This document shows positions 53,088 to 61,046 of a stretch of DNA of 64,000 nucleotides, one piece after another; the stretch's first letter is position 1, and every line of letters begins with the position of its first letter. Below the pieces are notes generated by a model. That model did no database searches. It was not told the origin of the DNA and saw nothing but the letters and a program-made list of their open reading frames with translations. The DNA lies in the NCBI RefSeq assembly GCF_014698115.1, contig NZ_JACJSJ010000026.1, positions 1 through 64,000 on the forward strand. The letters run 5' to 3'. Origin of the DNA: Nostoc sp. FACHB-973 (lineage in GTDB: Bacteria; Cyanobacteriota; Cyanobacteriia; Cyanobacteriales; Nostocaceae). Both the position numbers and the translations under genes were made by a program.

Positions 53088-53243
53088 ATGTTAGAGCAAA
53101 TCATCAAATCTGATCTGTTGACGGAGTTATCCACAGAAGAACAACAGCTTCTTACTGGAGGATATTATGGTGGCGACAACTATTATACTGGTTACGATGA
53201 TTACGGCAATGCTTACCACTGTTACCCCGTTTACTATTACTAA
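53088..53243 (+). CDS. Double-glycine precursor of a tyrosine-rich peptide (2)
   Basis: A 51-residue precursor. The 25-residue leader ends TELSTEEQQLLTGG. The 26-residue core begins YYGGDNYYTGYDDYGNAYH and ends CYPVYYY; 11 Tyr and one Cys. GGGAGGTG is a strong ribosome binding site. It has the same total, leader and core lengths and the same Tyr count as the peptide at 52318, but only weak core identity, so composition seems conserved more than sequence. The single Cys could allow disulfide dimers. Confidence 0.8.
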   Translation: MLEQIIKSDLLTELSTEEQQLLTGGYYGGDNYYTGYDDYGNAYHCYPVYYY

Positions 53244-53305
53244 ATTGGCAAAGCTACGGTTTGGGTAGTCGCGTAGTTTAAACTTTGCAATTGGCAAAGG
53301 GATGA

Positions 53306-53367
53306 GAAGACTTATATAACTCGCTCAAGATAAATCAAGTTTTGAGAAAGTTTGAACAGTCACTTCT
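53306..53367 (+). ncRNA. Conserved structured element, copy 3
   Basis: Outer stem GAAGACT / AGTC(AC)TTC with a two-base bulge, inner CTCAA / TTGAG and ACT / AGT, core TAACTCGCTCAA. It lies 62 bases after the stop of the second Tyr-rich gene. Confidence 0.65.
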
Positions 53368-53406
53368 ATTCTCTTAAGGCGTTAAATCAACCCCCTAGAG
53401 ACAAAA

Positions 53407-53438
53407 AAGGTAGATGCTATCTTTAGCATCTACCTTTC
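53407..53438 (+). terminator. Terminator closing the peptide locus
   Basis: Perfect 14-bp stem AAAGGTAGATGCTA / TAGCATCTACCTTT with TCTT loop. It can serve transcripts from both sides. Confidence 0.85.
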
Positions 53439-53540
53439 TATTTGCGCTTTATTAATTTAAGTAAAACCAATTGCCAATATGCATTTTGAGTACTTTGGTA
53501 TTAAAGAGTGCAAATTACGCTTATAATTGTGGTGAGTCTA

Positions 53541-54446
53541 TTAACTGCGAAGCGGTCGCTCCCAAATCCAATCCTGTAAAATCGGATTAACTAGCTCTGG
53601 CGCTTCATCTTGGGGACAATGCCCCACTCCTTCTAAAGGAATAAACTTTTGTACCTGGGGATAATTCGCTAATTCTCTACCTAATTCAATAGGTTCCCAC
53701 GGATCGGCTGCTCCCCACAAAATAATTGCCGGACAAGGTAACAACGGTAAAAGGTCTTCTGGTAGCGGCCCTGTGGAATAAGATGTAAATGCAAGAAACA
53801 CTGCCACAGCACCAGGATCGCTGGCTGGGGAAGTCAGAATATCTACCAATTCATCTGTGACTACTTCTGCGTTGGCATAGGCTTTGAGGAGAATTTTCCG
53901 GACTGTTTTCGGTTTGGCGACTTGATTGAAAAAGAACTTGCCAACTGGTTTAATAGATAACACCCGTTGCAGTAAAGGCGCTCCTGCACGACGAATCCAA
54001 GGTAAAGTTACCCGTTTGCGATCGTGCAACAACCGTAGAGAACAGTTGAGCAAAGCAACTCCCAAAGCAACATCTGGCTGACTCACCGCTGCTTGCATGG
54101 CTACAATACAGCCAATGGAATTTCCAACTAAAAAAGCTGGCTCACCCACTACTTCACGGCAAAAATCTGCTACTTGCTGTCCCCAGGTTTCTAGCGTATA
54201 GGCAATTTTTTCACCGGGTTCGGGTTTGGCTGAAGCGCCAAAACCAATCAAATCAATGGCATAAACCCGGCAATTCTCTGCCAATACAGGAATATTTTTT
54301 CGCCAGTGCCACCAAGAAGCCCCAAAGCCATGCACCAGAACAACAGCTGGCCCAGTGGTTCCTTGAGTTTGATAGCAAATAGTAAAACCCTGCCAAATCC
54401 AGGTTTTTGTAGACGTAAGCGCTGTTTTTGAACTTGAGGTTGTCAT
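53541..54446 (-). CDS. Alpha/beta hydrolase, pheophytinase/plastid-type
   Basis: A 301-residue hydrolase-fold protein. Oxyanion motif HGFGASWWHWR, nucleophile Ser in GNSIGC, acid Asp in WGAADPWEP, and His in GVGHCPQDEAPE complete the triad. It resembles the cyanobacterial/plastid group that includes pheophytinase-like proteins; an esterase on a chlorophyll-derived or lipid substrate is plausible but unproven. The ATG at 54446 (MTTSSSKTAL) is preferred over 54464. It is transcribed toward the end of the peptide locus and its 3' end faces the terminator at 53407. Confidence 0.88.
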   Translation of the reverse strand: MTTSSSKTALTSTKTWIWQGFTICYQTQGTTGPAVVLVHGFGASWWHWRKNIPVLAENCRVYAIDLIGFGASAKPEPGEKIAYTLETWGQQVADFCREVVGEPAFLVGNSIGCIVAMQAAVSQPDVALGVALLNCSLRLLHDRKRVTLPWIRRAGAPLLQRVLSIKPVGKFFFNQVAKPKTVRKILLKAYANAEVVTDELVDILTSPASDPGAVAVFLAFTSYSTGPLPEDLLPLLPCPAIILWGAADPWEPIELGRELANYPQVQKFIPLEGVGHCPQDEAPELVNPILQDWIWERPLRS

Positions 54447-55030
54447 GGGAAATTTGATGAACACAATATAAGATTTTCAGCAGCAAACTCAAGCAAAATT
54501 ATTTTGATTTTGCCTAAAATTTATCAGATTTTAAAATTAAATCCTTTGCTCTGGTGATAACTTAGACATACACCACTAAAGCTTCTAGGCATCTAATACT
54601 AGCTTTATGCTAATAGTTTTATCTAGCATAGGCAGTCTTGAGCTTGTTAATAAAGGTAATTTACTCACAACTTAGATTATGTCAGTTTTAATAAACCCAA
54701 CTTCTGCCATCTGAATCAAATTCTCGCCGTGTTGGCACACATTTATAATGTAATGCTATTCTTGAGCTTTGATAACCATGCTACTTTTGATACTTCAAAT
54801 CTAGTAACATTGCTTGTTCCTTACCAGGCAAGATATACAGTCAACATACCATTTTAAATGCGATCAAATTAGCATCAATGCTAGATTCAGTAGTTTCACA
54901 ATTTACGATCGCCAACTTCGTTTATAAAATTGTTGAACATGAGGCATCGGCTAAGGGGTGGTTTGCAACTGGAAACTGACGCTGAATTTAACAATATTTT
55001 TCTTGTTCCTAGTTCTGCGAGCCAGAAAAG
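54447..55030. other. 584-bp intergenic region
   Basis: AT-rich spacer between divergent genes. Apart from the two promoters expected here, I see no frame, repeat or RNA that I can support. A 92-codon antisense frame at 54896-55174 overlaps the next gene and looks like a shadow. Confidence 0.6.
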
Positions 55031-55573
55031 ATGAATATAGTAGAAACAATTGATACTCCCATCGGAAGCTACGCACCAGATTTTGAACTCCCAGGAATTG
55101 ATGGTCAAGTACACCATCTTAGCCGTTATCTTGAGAAGTTCCGGGCAGTCGGCGTCGTTTTCATCTGTAACCACTGTCCTTATGTAGACTTGTATCTAGA
55201 TAGACTCAAAAACATTCAAGCCGAATTTGCTCTTTCAAGCTTTACCCTAATTGGCATGAATGGTAGCGACTCAGGCTCAACCTTTGAAAATATGAAAACT
55301 TTTGCCGGGCGTCACAAGTTGAACTTCCCTTACCTGTGGGACCCAACCCAAGATGTGACCCGTAGTTTTGGGGCTACAAAAACACCAATGGCTTTTTTGA
55401 TAGATACTACTGGTGTAGTACGCTACAAAGGTCAAATTGACGATCGCCCCCAAAACCCGTCATCTGTGGGAGAGGATTATTTGAAAACTGCGATCGCCTG
55501 TTTGTTTGCTGGTCAAGAAATAGGTATACCACAAACAGAACCAATAGGTACTACATTGATTTGGCGTAACTAG
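55031..55573 (+). CDS. Thioredoxin-fold protein of the AhpC/TSA-redoxin type
   Basis: A 180-residue cytosolic redox protein. The N-terminus [21 protein letters not shown] and the motif [11 protein letters not shown] carry Cys46 and Cys49 (CNHC). [28 protein letters not shown] includes the cis-Pro (TP) and the typical C-terminal strand. This type is often called thioredoxin family or thiol-disulfide isomerase; it may act as a peroxiredoxin-like reductase. No signal peptide. It lies 71 bases upstream of pyrH, in the same direction. Confidence 0.88.
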   Translation: MNIVETIDTPIGSYAPDFELPGIDGQVHHLSRYLEKFRAVGVVFICNHCPYVDLYLDRLKNIQAEFALSSFTLIGMNGSDSGSTFENMKTFAGRHKLNFPYLWDPTQDVTRSFGATKTPMAFLIDTTGVVRYKGQIDDRPQNPSSVGEDYLKTAIACLFAGQEIGIPQTEPIGTTLIWRN

Positions 55574-55644
55574 ACATAGATAGTCCCTGTAACTGCTATC
55601 TTAAATTGGAGGCAATTGCAACTTTTTTGATAAAGCGTAACTTC

Positions 55645-56373
55645 ATGGGAACGAATTACCGACGGGTTTTACTCAAACTAAGCGGTGAAGCTTTAATGGG
55701 TAACATGGGCTATGGCATTGATCCAGAAGTGGTGAAAGAAATAGCCCAGGAAGTAGCAGAGGTAGCAGCCACTGGGACTCAAATGGCCATAGTTGTTGGC
55801 GGCGGCAATATTTTTCGTGGCGTCAAAGCAGCATCGGCGGGGATGGACAGGGCAACCGCTGACTACATAGGAATGATTGCCACGGTAATGAATGCCATGA
55901 CGATGCAAGATTCGCTAGAGCGAATAGGAGTGCAGACGCGGGTGCAAACTGCGATCGCTATGCAAGAATTAGCGGAACCGTATATTCGTCGTCGTGCCAT
56001 CCGTCATCTTGAAAAAGGGCGGGTGGTAATTTTTGGTGCTGGTTCTGGAAATCCCTTTTTTACTACAGACACCACTGCGGCATTAAGAGCCGCAGAAATT
56101 GATGCCGAAGTGATTTTTAAAGCCACCAAGGTAGACGGAATATATGATGCCGATCCTCATATTCATCCTGACGCCAAGCGTTATAACACCCTCACCTACG
56201 CCCATGTTTTGGCTCATGATTTGCGGGTAATGGATAGTACTGCGATTGCCTTGTGTAAAGAAAATAATATCCCAATTTTGGTATTTGACCTAACGGTGCG
56301 AGGTAACATCCACCGAGCAGTCATGGGAGAAACCATCGGCACCCTTGTGGGAGGTTCTTGTGAAATTAGCTGA
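55645..56373 (+). CDS. pyrH: UMP kinase
   Basis: A 242-residue amino-acid-kinase-fold enzyme that phosphorylates UMP to UDP with ATP. Motifs: [62 protein letters not shown] and [13 protein letters not shown]. The ATG at 55645 gives the standard [12 protein letters not shown] start; the frame open from 55606 adds an unconserved stretch. The last 14 bases overlap frr, so the pair is translationally coupled, the usual arrangement in cyanobacteria. Confidence 0.97.
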   Translation: MGTNYRRVLLKLSGEALMGNMGYGIDPEVVKEIAQEVAEVAATGTQMAIVVGGGNIFRGVKAASAGMDRATADYIGMIATVMNAMTMQDSLERIGVQTRVQTAIAMQELAEPYIRRRAIRHLEKGRVVIFGAGSGNPFFTTDTTAALRAAEIDAEVIFKATKVDGIYDADPHIHPDAKRYNTLTYAHVLAHDLRVMDSTAIALCKENNIPILVFDLTVRGNIHRAVMGETIGTLVGGSCEIS

Positions 56374-56908
56374 AGCTGAGAGTACGATGCAAAAAACCGT
56401 TGAGTCAACTCAACGAGCTTTTAACACAATTCGCACTGGCCGCGCCAATGCGAGTTTACTAGATAAAGTGTTGGTGGACTACTACGGTTCGCCTACAGGA
56501 CTAAAATCACTGGCAAACATTAGCACACCAGATGCGACAACGATCCTCATTCAACCCTACGATCGCAGCAGTTTAAACATCATTGAAAAGGCGATTTCTC
56601 TTTCGGATGTGGGTTTAACACCCAGTAACGATGGTACTGTAATTCGGCTGAATATTCCGCCTTTGACAAGCGATCGCCGGAAAGAACTAGTCAAACTTGC
56701 TGCTAAATATGCTGAAGAAGGTCGCGTTAGCATTCGCAACATTCGTCGTGATGCCATAGACTCGATTCGCAAACAGGAAAAAAACACGGAAATTTCCGAA
56801 GATGAAGCACGGGATCAGCAAGACAAACTGCAAAAACTGACGAATAAATACACTGCCAGAATAGATGAATTGTTGGCAGAAAAAGAAAAAGACATCACGA
56901 CTGTTTAA
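56360..56908 (+). CDS. frr: Ribosome recycling factor
   Basis: A 182-residue RRF that with EF-G splits post-termination ribosomes. Full-length sequence with [77 protein letters not shown] and [20 protein letters not shown]. The start is a GTG at 56360, inside the pyrH coding end and preceded by GGGAGG, giving MKLAEAES. The frame can be read from 56345, but that has no ribosome binding site. Confidence 0.97.
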   Translation: MKLAEAESTMQKTVESTQRAFNTIRTGRANASLLDKVLVDYYGSPTGLKSLANISTPDATTILIQPYDRSSLNIIEKAISLSDVGLTPSNDGTVIRLNIPPLTSDRRKELVKLAAKYAEEGRVSIRNIRRDAIDSIRKQEKNTEISEDEARDQQDKLQKLTNKYTARIDELLAEKEKDITTV

Positions 56909-56927
56909 AGTCTAAAATCTAAAGTCT

Positions 56928-56966
56928 AAAGGCTGAAGAATCATGAATAAATTCTTCAGCCTTTTT
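56928..56966 (+). terminator. Intrinsic terminator of pyrH-frr
   Basis: Perfect 14-bp stem AAAGGCTGAAGAAT / ATTCTTCAGCCTTT with a 9-nt loop and a T-run, 20 bases after the frr stop. Confidence 0.88.
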
Positions 56967-57225
56967 CTTACAATGATGAAATTGGTAGCGGTTTTAAACG
57001 CAGAGGGGCGCGGAGTCAGCGCCGAGTAACGCGGAGCATCTTCTGAGTCAACCAAGGGTAGATGGGAGATGACTGTTAGCGATCGCTTTCCTGATTTTTG
57101 CCTTCTACCTCTGTCTTCCCCCAACCAAGATAGCCAAAAGTTTCCCAGACCCATATTTTGGTTTACCAGTCATGATAACCGCAGACCCATTGGCCTGTAG
57201 TTATGATGGACTGGCCTTTGACGCT

Positions 57226-57246
57226 CCCACCCCTTGAAGGGGTGGG
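57226..57246. terminator. GC-rich hairpin before the porin gene 3' end
   Basis: CCCACCCCTT / AAGGGGTGGG with a minimal loop, followed rightward by ATTCTTC. It may end porin transcripts. It also resembles the 3' end hairpin of IS200/IS605-type elements in cyanobacteria; no tnpA or tnpB is nearby. Confidence 0.5.
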
Positions 57247-57282
57247 ATTCTTCTTTCAACCAGCCAACTTACGTAAAAAAAT

Positions 57283-59187
57283 CTAGAAAGTAAATGTAGT
57301 CCGGAGTACGCCTACAGTTGTAGTGTCGTTATTGCTGTCACCTTCAGGGTTAAACAAAACAAAAGCGCCGGGAGTAATGCTGATATTATCAGTCAGCCTA
57401 AAGCGATAATACGCTTCTAAATGGTAAGGAGTAGCCCGATTTACCCCATCCGCAGTAAGTTGAGCATCACCACTAGCATCAGAGCGAAAAAGCGGTTGTC
57501 CAAAAATAATCCCCGCATTGTTCCCCGATTTAAATAAATCATTGAAGTGAAGCCCTACCATCCAACTAGTAAAAGTGGTGGAAGCATCAACGCCGCCAGA
57601 AGAATCGTCAACAAACATTGCTGCACCATAACCAGACAAAGCTACCTTTGGAGAAAAGCGCCAAGTTAGCGTACCACCAACGGAATTGAGGGTAACAGGT
57701 GTTCCCAAAGGAACGCCAGCTAAAGCACCGATATCATCACGAATTAATCCTGTACCCAAAATATTAATTTCGTGATAACTGTGGGCATAGTTTAAACCAA
57801 CATCTATCGAACTACTAGGTTTAAAGGTTAATTGGGTGCTAATAACGCTACTACCACCAAATACACCTGCTCCCAAAGGAGTATTAGAAACCCCTGGTAG
57901 AATATCACCTGCTTGTTGGGGTATGTTGGCATTTACACTGCCGTATAAAGCTCTTAAATCCAACTGGGGAGAAATGTTAAAAATAAATCCCGCAGCCGAT
58001 GCTAAACCAGTTCCGGAAGTACCACCAGAGACTCGTGCTATAGGATTTAAACCTGCAAACCGAGAAATAGACTCTTGCCCTTCACCATAAAAAGGTGTTA
58101 TGGCAGGAAAAGCATCTGTAGCTTCCGCCGCGGTTCCTGCAAACAAAGTCAATTTATCAGCGACAGGGAAAACATACAGTAACTTATACAGTTCTACGTT
58201 ATTAGCTCCCACAGGTGATAACGTTTTAACATCCAAACCAGGAAACTGTGGTTCAAAACTTGTTCTAGCACTACTAGCTGAGAGTAAAGGTGAAGCTAAT
58301 CCTAAACTTTCTTGCAAGCTACCACTTCCGTCTACACCACCTAAAAAGTTATAAGCCTGCAAACCAGTGATTAATAAGTCTTTCCCAGTGAAGCTAGTGT
58401 TGAGGTTTAACCTAACTCGATTTACTAGGATAATATTAGGATCGCTTCTATCGGGTGCGCCACCTGTAGCACCTATCCCAGCAATAATTACCTCACCATT
58501 GAGTTTGGTAGTAGTGGAAAACTGATTTGCTTCTAGTTCTGCGGTGCGTGCTTCTATTGCATCCACTCGCCCCCGTAAGGTCGCTAGTTCCGCAGCAAAG
58601 TCTTCTTGCAATTTTTGCAAAGTCGCTAAATCTTCTTTGTTGACTAAATCAGAAGTTGCTGTGGCGATGAGTTCGTTGACTCGCTCTAAACAAGCATTTA
58701 AACCAGCAGCAAATTCATAACGAGTCATAGCACGATTGCCACGATACGTGCTATTAGGATAACCAGCAATACAACCATAACGCTCAACTAAAGATTGCAA
58801 TGCTTGAAAAGCCCAATCAGTTGGTTGCACATCAGACAATTGCGATACAGATGTTACTTGGGATCTGTCTTTGTCGTCTGATATCTGCAAGGATTTATAT
58901 GCCGATGAATTCTGAGGTTTTTGCTCGTCTTTGATAGTAGTTGATTCTGCTTGAATATCATTAGCTATCATCAATTCAGTTTCAGCAGTGTCAGGAAGGG
59001 GAATGTTATTAAATACCTTGACTTGATGAGAAACTTTGTTGTTTAAAATTGCTAATTTTTTAGGATTATTTATCGATTGTTCGCCGACTGTTGGCACTAA
59101 ATTAGCTAGTACTTGTATGGGTAACAGTCCGTAAATTAAACACAAAAAAGTAGCTCCACTAGCAGAAGCTAGAAGATACTTTGCCAT
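57283..59187 (-). CDS. SLH-domain OprB-type outer-membrane porin
   Basis: A 634-residue porin of the cyanobacterial SLH-OprB class (iron-stress porin / SomA group). Signal peptide about 1-28; a long polar spacer; an SLH domain (about 115-165, DVQPTDWAFQALQSLVERYGCIAGYPNSTYRGNRAMTRYEFAAGLNAC read in parts) that anchors to peptidoglycan-linked polymer; a coiled coil (about 170-215); then a beta-barrel of roughly 400 residues ending in the aromatic terminal strand VGVLRTTFTF. It would pass inorganic ions or small solutes. It is monocistronic, with a long AT-rich 5' region. Confidence 0.92.
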   Translation of the reverse strand: MAKYLLASASGATFLCLIYGLLPIQVLANLVPTVGEQSINNPKKLAILNNKVSHQVKVFNNIPLPDTAETELMIANDIQAESTTIKDEQKPQNSSAYKSLQISDDKDRSQVTSVSQLSDVQPTDWAFQALQSLVERYGCIAGYPNSTYRGNRAMTRYEFAAGLNACLERVNELIATATSDLVNKEDLATLQKLQEDFAAELATLRGRVDAIEARTAELEANQFSTTTKLNGEVIIAGIGATGGAPDRSDPNIILVNRVRLNLNTSFTGKDLLITGLQAYNFLGGVDGSGSLQESLGLASPLLSASSARTSFEPQFPGLDVKTLSPVGANNVELYKLLYVFPVADKLTLFAGTAAEATDAFPAITPFYGEGQESISRFAGLNPIARVSGGTSGTGLASAAGFIFNISPQLDLRALYGSVNANIPQQAGDILPGVSNTPLGAGVFGGSSVISTQLTFKPSSSIDVGLNYAHSYHEINILGTGLIRDDIGALAGVPLGTPVTLNSVGGTLTWRFSPKVALSGYGAAMFVDDSSGGVDASTTFTSWMVGLHFNDLFKSGNNAGIIFGQPLFRSDASGDAQLTADGVNRATPYHLEAYYRFRLTDNISITPGAFVLFNPEGDSNNDTTTVGVLRTTFTF

Positions 59188-59641
59188 GAATGCTCCTCAC
59201 AAATGTAGAATATTAAGAAAATTTATCTACGATATTTAAAAGTTCTGAAGCACTCTCAAGTAGATTGCTCAAAACAATTTTGCTTCCTGTAAGGAATTAC
59301 CGTAGATATTAAAATCTAGTAAATACTATTTAGAGAAAAAATTAACATTAACATTCATATAGAATTTTTATTGTATTAATAATTATATTTGAAGCATTGA
59401 AAATATCTATAGTAACTATAGAAATCATATTTGATTTTTGAAATATACGTAGTGGCGTAACGCACTAAAACCTTCAGATGGTGCGTTAGGCTACGCCATA
59501 ACACACCCTACATATTTTTATATATGTAGCGACCAGCAATCAGAAACGCATTCCCTATTCCCTATTCCCTATTCCCCATTCCCTATATGTAATGGTAGGC
59601 GCGTTAGCTTAAACTAATTGAGAAGCAAAATTTCAGTCATT
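59188..59641. other. 454-bp intergenic region with repeats
   Basis: The left 240 bases are AT-rich and should carry the porin promoter. Then follow the phrase TTTGATTTTTGAAATATACGTAG, the TAACGCAC/GGTGCGTTA repeat (59454-59515) and (CCCTATT)n heptamers (59551-59585). Confidence 0.65.
59454..59515. repeat. TAACGCAC/GGTGCGTTA dispersed repeat
   Basis: TAACGCAC and GTGCGTTA form a stem; AACACACCCTACAT follows as a third partial arm. The upstream sentence ATTTGATTTTTGAAA..ATACGTAG is shared with the copy near 42842, so the repeat unit is longer than its hairpin. Confidence 0.8.
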
Positions 59642-60763
59642 ATGTACGATTGCATCATTGTCGGTGCTGGGCCAGCTGGTGGGACAGCGGCATATCACTT
59701 AGCTAAACAGGGTCGCTCAGTATTAATTTTAGAGAAAGAATCCCTGCCAAGATATAAACCTTGTGGTGGTGGTGTATCTCCAGCGATCGCTCAATGGTTT
59801 GACTTTGATTTTAGCCCAGCGATTTCTTTAAAAGCAGACTTGCTTCGTTTTACCTGGAAACTAGGCGACCCTGTGGAAACGAAAATCGCCACAAAAGAAC
59901 CAGTTTGGATGGTGCGGCGGGATGTTTTTGATTATTTCTTAGTCCAACAAGCCGAAAAACAAGGAGCTAAACTCCAAGATAATACTGAAGTGACTGGTAT
60001 CGAATTTCAAAGCGATTATTGGCAAGTTAACACAGCTAACGGCCCAGTTACAGGTCGCTATTTAATTGCAGCTGATGGTGCCAAAGGATCGATGGCAAAA
60101 TGGCTAGGTTTCAAAGAACGTAAACGTCTCCTCACAGGAGCTTTAGAGGCAGAAGTTCCTGGTATCGCAGAAAACAAACCCACAATTCATTTTGAGTTTG
60201 GCTTAGTAAAAAACGGCTATCTTTGGAACTTTCCCAAAGCTGATGGTTATTCTATAGGTGTGGGAACCTTCATCGGCCGTCAACCCCAGGATTTTAAAAA
60301 GATTTTGGATGAGTACGCCAAATCATTAAATGTAGACCTCAAAACCACTAAGCAATATGGTCATCCCCTTTGTATTTGGGATGGTAATCAAAAGCTGCAC
60401 ACTCAAAATGCGGTTTTAGCTGGGGAAGCTGCTTGTCTAGTCGATCCTATGACAGCAGAGGGCATTCGCCCTTCAATTTTTAGCGGTTTACTCGCAGCCG
60501 CAACCATTAACGAAGCACTTGCTGGTGACACCAACGCTTTAGAAAAATATAGCGAAGCCATTAACCAAGAGTGGGGTACTGAGATGGCTTGGGCGCAAAA
60601 ATTAGCTACAGCATTCTATCGATTTTCCAACATTGGCTACAAAGTTGGTATTAAGCACCCCTCTGCTCCCCAAGTCATGGGTAAAATTATGTGCGGGGAA
60701 CTCCGCTATGGGGACATTGCCGGTCGTGCTTTGAAGCATTTAATTCCTGGGTTTAGCAATTGA
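59642..60763 (+). CDS. Geranylgeranyl-reductase-family flavoprotein
   Basis: A 373-residue FAD-dependent reductase of the ChlP / digeranylgeranylglycerophospholipid reductase superfamily. FAD motif CIIVGAGPAGGTAAYHLA at the N-terminus, the family signature PRYKPCGGGVS with the conserved Cys, RRDVFDYFLVQQAEKQGA, and the second FAD motif LAGEAACLVDPMTAEGIRPSIFSG. It probably saturates prenyl double bonds, but it is not the canonical ChlP length, so its substrate is open. The ATG at 59642 gives the FAD fold directly; an ORF from 59618 adds eight residues. Confidence 0.88.
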   Translation: MYDCIIVGAGPAGGTAAYHLAKQGRSVLILEKESLPRYKPCGGGVSPAIAQWFDFDFSPAISLKADLLRFTWKLGDPVETKIATKEPVWMVRRDVFDYFLVQQAEKQGAKLQDNTEVTGIEFQSDYWQVNTANGPVTGRYLIAADGAKGSMAKWLGFKERKRLLTGALEAEVPGIAENKPTIHFEFGLVKNGYLWNFPKADGYSIGVGTFIGRQPQDFKKILDEYAKSLNVDLKTTKQYGHPLCIWDGNQKLHTQNAVLAGEAACLVDPMTAEGIRPSIFSGLLAAATINEALAGDTNALEKYSEAINQEWGTEMAWAQKLATAFYRFSNIGYKVGIKHPSAPQVMGKIMCGELRYGDIAGRALKHLIPGFSN

Positions 60764-60797
60764 GAGGGCTGAGTTCAGAGTGGAGTGCAGACAATTC

Positions 60798-60825
60798 GTA
60801 GGGGCACAACATGTTGTGCCCCTAC
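60798..60825. repeat. 28-bp perfect palindrome (GTAGGGGCACAACA / TGTTGTGCCCCTAC)
   Basis: Fully self-complementary member of the GTAGGG...CCCTAC family, 35 bases after the reductase stop codon. Confidence 0.95.
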
Positions 60826-60905
60826 CAATACTGCTAGGTTAAGGAATTTCTTGGTTGAGGCAAGTTGTTCAATAGCCGGGGGAGAAATGGAGGCTGGCGT
60901 TGAGT

Positions 60906-60960
60906 TTTGCCTCCCCTGCTTCCCCTGCTTCCCCTGCCTCCCCTGCCTCCCCTGCCTATC
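60906..60960. repeat. (CCCCTGCYT)n minisatellite
   Basis: Six 9-mers CCCCTGCTT/CCCCTGCCT, reverse complement of the GGGGAGGCA units at 16730. Confidence 0.9.
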
Positions 60961-61046
60961 CGAGCAGTATTGATGCCCCTACCGTGTGCCTCATTCAAAT
61001 GAAAATCGCTAGAAGAGTTATTTTCCCCCTCATGTCCCCGACTCCA

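Noticed and set aside
46241-53243. Lanthipeptide, cyanobactin or Nif11-type RiPP cluster
   Set aside because: No LanM, YcaO, PatA/G-like protease or radical SAM gene is present, and leaders are not Nif11 or nitrile-hydratase-like.
54896-55174. 92-codon minus-strand ORF
   Set aside because: Overlaps the start of the thioredoxin-fold gene in antisense; no supporting features.
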